A stretch of 38,318 nucleotides of DNA from the NCBI RefSeq assembly GCF_001908095.1, contig NZ_MKGR01000031.1, positions 1-38,318 on the forward strand, read 5' to 3'. Position numbers and translations under genes: made by a program. Shown here one piece after another: positions 36,757-38,318 of this stretch (the stretch's first letter is position 1; each line of letters starts with the position of its first letter). The stretch is from Xenorhabdus thuongxuanensis. Its GTDB lineage: Bacteria > Pseudomonadota > Gammaproteobacteria > Enterobacterales > Enterobacteriaceae. The notes below the pieces were generated by a model. That model saw only the letters and a program-made list of their open reading frames with translations. It did not search any database and was not told the DNA's origin.

Positions 36757-38137
36757 TCAATGTTTAATAACATAGAGATCTTTTATCGAAATATAATCCA
36801 TTGGGGTAACGTAAAATCCACCAACATCAGGCTTCACCAGGCGATTACTGACATAATAGTAAATAGGGATCACTGGAATATCATTATTAAAAATGTCCAT
36901 TGCTTTTTGGTAATAAGCGATATCATTGGTTTCACCGGCTTTAATAACTGCCTGATCAAAAACATTATTGGCATATTGTGGTATATTATGGCTACTTCCT
37001 GTCAGGAAAGTATCCAAAAAAGACATTGGGTTGTTGTAATCCGCTGTCCATGCGTATCTGACAACATCAAACTTGTTCTGGTGCATATTATCCAACATCA
37101 CTTTCCATTCTTGGTTTTGTAGGCTGGCTTGAACACCTCACATCTCTATCTATGGCTAAACTTAAGGCTTTTCTGACTCTAACATCATTAAACGGCGGTT
37201 TTTGCGTATTAAACACGTAATAGTAAGTACTGAGCATAGAATTAATATGAACTTGATCACCCAATGTTTTCTTTAATGATGCAAAGGAATCCAGAGGAAT
37301 GGTCATAGTCATATCAATTTCACCAGCAAGATAGCGGTTTAAATCCGATTTTTCTGATGTGATAGCAAGATAAGTTACTTTATTAATTACCGTGTTTTTA
37401 TCATCCCAATAATGGGGATTCCTGACTCCAATCACATTTTCATTCACTTTCCATTCAGATAGCTTAAATGCACCACTGCCAACAAAAACATCGGGATGTG
37501 TCCATTTGTCACCATATCTTTTAACCGCTTTTTCACTCACTGGAACCAAAATTGGATGGGTTAGCATTTGCAAGAAATAAGCCACGGATTTATCGAGTTT
37601 CACTTCCAATGTGAAATCATCCAGCGCCTTCACACCAAGTTCTTCCGCTTTTTTCTTGCCTAGTAATATGTCGTTTGCATTAACCACGTGTGCTGTTCCA
37701 AGATAGCTGCTATAAGGCGAACCCATTTCTGGATCAAGCAGACGTCGCCAGCTAAATACTACATCATGAGCGGTAATCGGCGAGCCATCAGACCACTTAG
37801 CGCCTTTTCTTAAATGAAATAGCCAGGTTTGGTTGTCACTCGTTTCCCAACGTTCAGCCAATCTGGGCTCGATATGACCTTTTCTATCGGTATAAACTAA
37901 ACCATCAAAAAAATCATGGATAATATTCAATTCAACATTACTTTCTACTTTATGTACGTCTAAAGAGGCAGGGAAAGATCCATTGTTACGCACAATTTCT
38001 TGTTTTTCAGCCAATGGTGTTCCTGGAGGGACCACGGCAGAATAAGAGGGTGTGATATTTGTTAATAGTATTCCCATCGCGCAGGTAAGAATTGGGGTGA
38101 GCTTATTTTTCACTAAACCCGCCATGATTTTTTTCAT
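36757..38137 (-). pseudogene. oppA: oppA copy 3, broken by an internal deletion and frameshift
   Basis: The N-terminal 332 codons (38137 down to 37142) are intact: signal peptide ending SYSA, QEIVRNNGSFPASLD, DVVFSWRRLLDPE, then KALSLAIDRD. The C-terminal 126 residues (from 37137) resume in another frame as GVQASLQNQEWKVMLDNMHQ to IKDLYVIKH. By alignment with copy 1, about 86 residues (around 258 bases) between them are missing, replaced by four bases (37138-37141), so the frame is lost and the C-terminal lobe is incomplete. The in-frame product would end after a short junk tail. Start ATG 38137 has GGAG nine bases upstream. Decay seems recent because both halves are otherwise clean. Confidence 0.9.
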
Positions 38138-38226
38138 ATTTTGAATCTCCATTAATTACTCTTTTATTATTACATTACGATACCATTTTTATTTAAATTA
38201 TAACTTCATTTAACTTTTATAAGTCC

Positions 38227-38318
38227 TCAAGAGAAATTAATTGCAAATTGGTCACCATAACCAGCTAATAATGTATTGATCTCATATTCCATGGTTTCCT
38301 GAGTCCAGGTGATAAAAC
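38227..38318 (-). CDS. C-terminal end of an unidentified protein (cut by window edge)
   Basis: The minus strand is open from the window end to TGA at 38227-38229, giving 29 residues: ITWTQETMEYEINTLLAGYG then DQFAINFS. I do not recognise the family. It is transcribed in the same direction as the oppA genes, 90 bases before copy 3. Confidence 0.4.
   Translation of the reverse strand, partial: FITWTQETMEYEINTLLAGYGDQFAINFS

Overview
The window comes from an AT-rich enteric gammaproteobacterium, most likely a Morganellaceae nematode symbiont of the Xenorhabdus/Photorhabdus type. This rests on close resemblance of the core proteins to their enterobacterial counterparts, the Enterobacterales gene order (nrdR-ribD-ribE-nusB-thiL-pgpA; queA/tgt-yajC-secD-secF; phoB-phoR-brnQ beside sbcD-sbcC), two PAS-type LuxR solo regulators, and several orphan oppA copies. 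The genus is inferred; no search was run.

Positions 1-7,560 are accessory and eroding. The left edge is a patchwork of truncated genes (Asp/Glu racemase piece, unidentified piece, MFS exporter with an internal deletion). Two PAS-LuxR regulators (1297 and 6572) flank a three-gene plus-strand unit: a GalR/GalS-like repressor, an NhaC-family transporter and a PatB/MalY-type C-S lyase. The tail of a decayed third regulator lies just before the second one, and a pyroglutamyl-peptidase remnant (pcp) follows it.

Positions 7,564-19,490 are mostly housekeeping on the minus strand. The nrdR-ribD-ribE-nusB-thiL-pgpA unit (riboflavin, thiamine, antitermination, phospholipid) ends at a strong terminator. 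The tgt-yajC-secD-secF unit (queuosine, Sec translocon) ends at another. Its usual first gene, queA, is separated from tgt by a two-gene BrnT/BrnA-like toxin-antitoxin pair with duplicated palindromic operators and AT-rich sequence. A five-copy 15-bp tandem repeat sits directly before the yajC ribosome binding site. acpH diverges from queA.

Positions 19,560-31,390 hold stress and exchange functions: a 2-Cys peroxiredoxin with an excellent OxyR site, periplasmic gamma-glutamyltranspeptidase, BrnQ, PhoR/PhoB with a clear Pho box, and the SbcD/SbcC nuclease with an unusually long SbcC. The sbcC terminator carries a possible 9-residue mini-ORF.

Positions 31,391-38,318 are an oligopeptide-binding-protein family: two intact oppA copies and one broken by an internal deletion, with gltP between two of them and no oppBCDF permease genes. 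The sequence ends inside an unidentified gene.

I found no rRNA, tRNA, CRISPR array or intact insertion sequence. The most unusual items are the regulator/transporter/lyase island, the toxin-antitoxin insertion splitting queA from tgt, the yajC repeat, and the orphan OppA family. None of these amounts to proof of a wholly new system.
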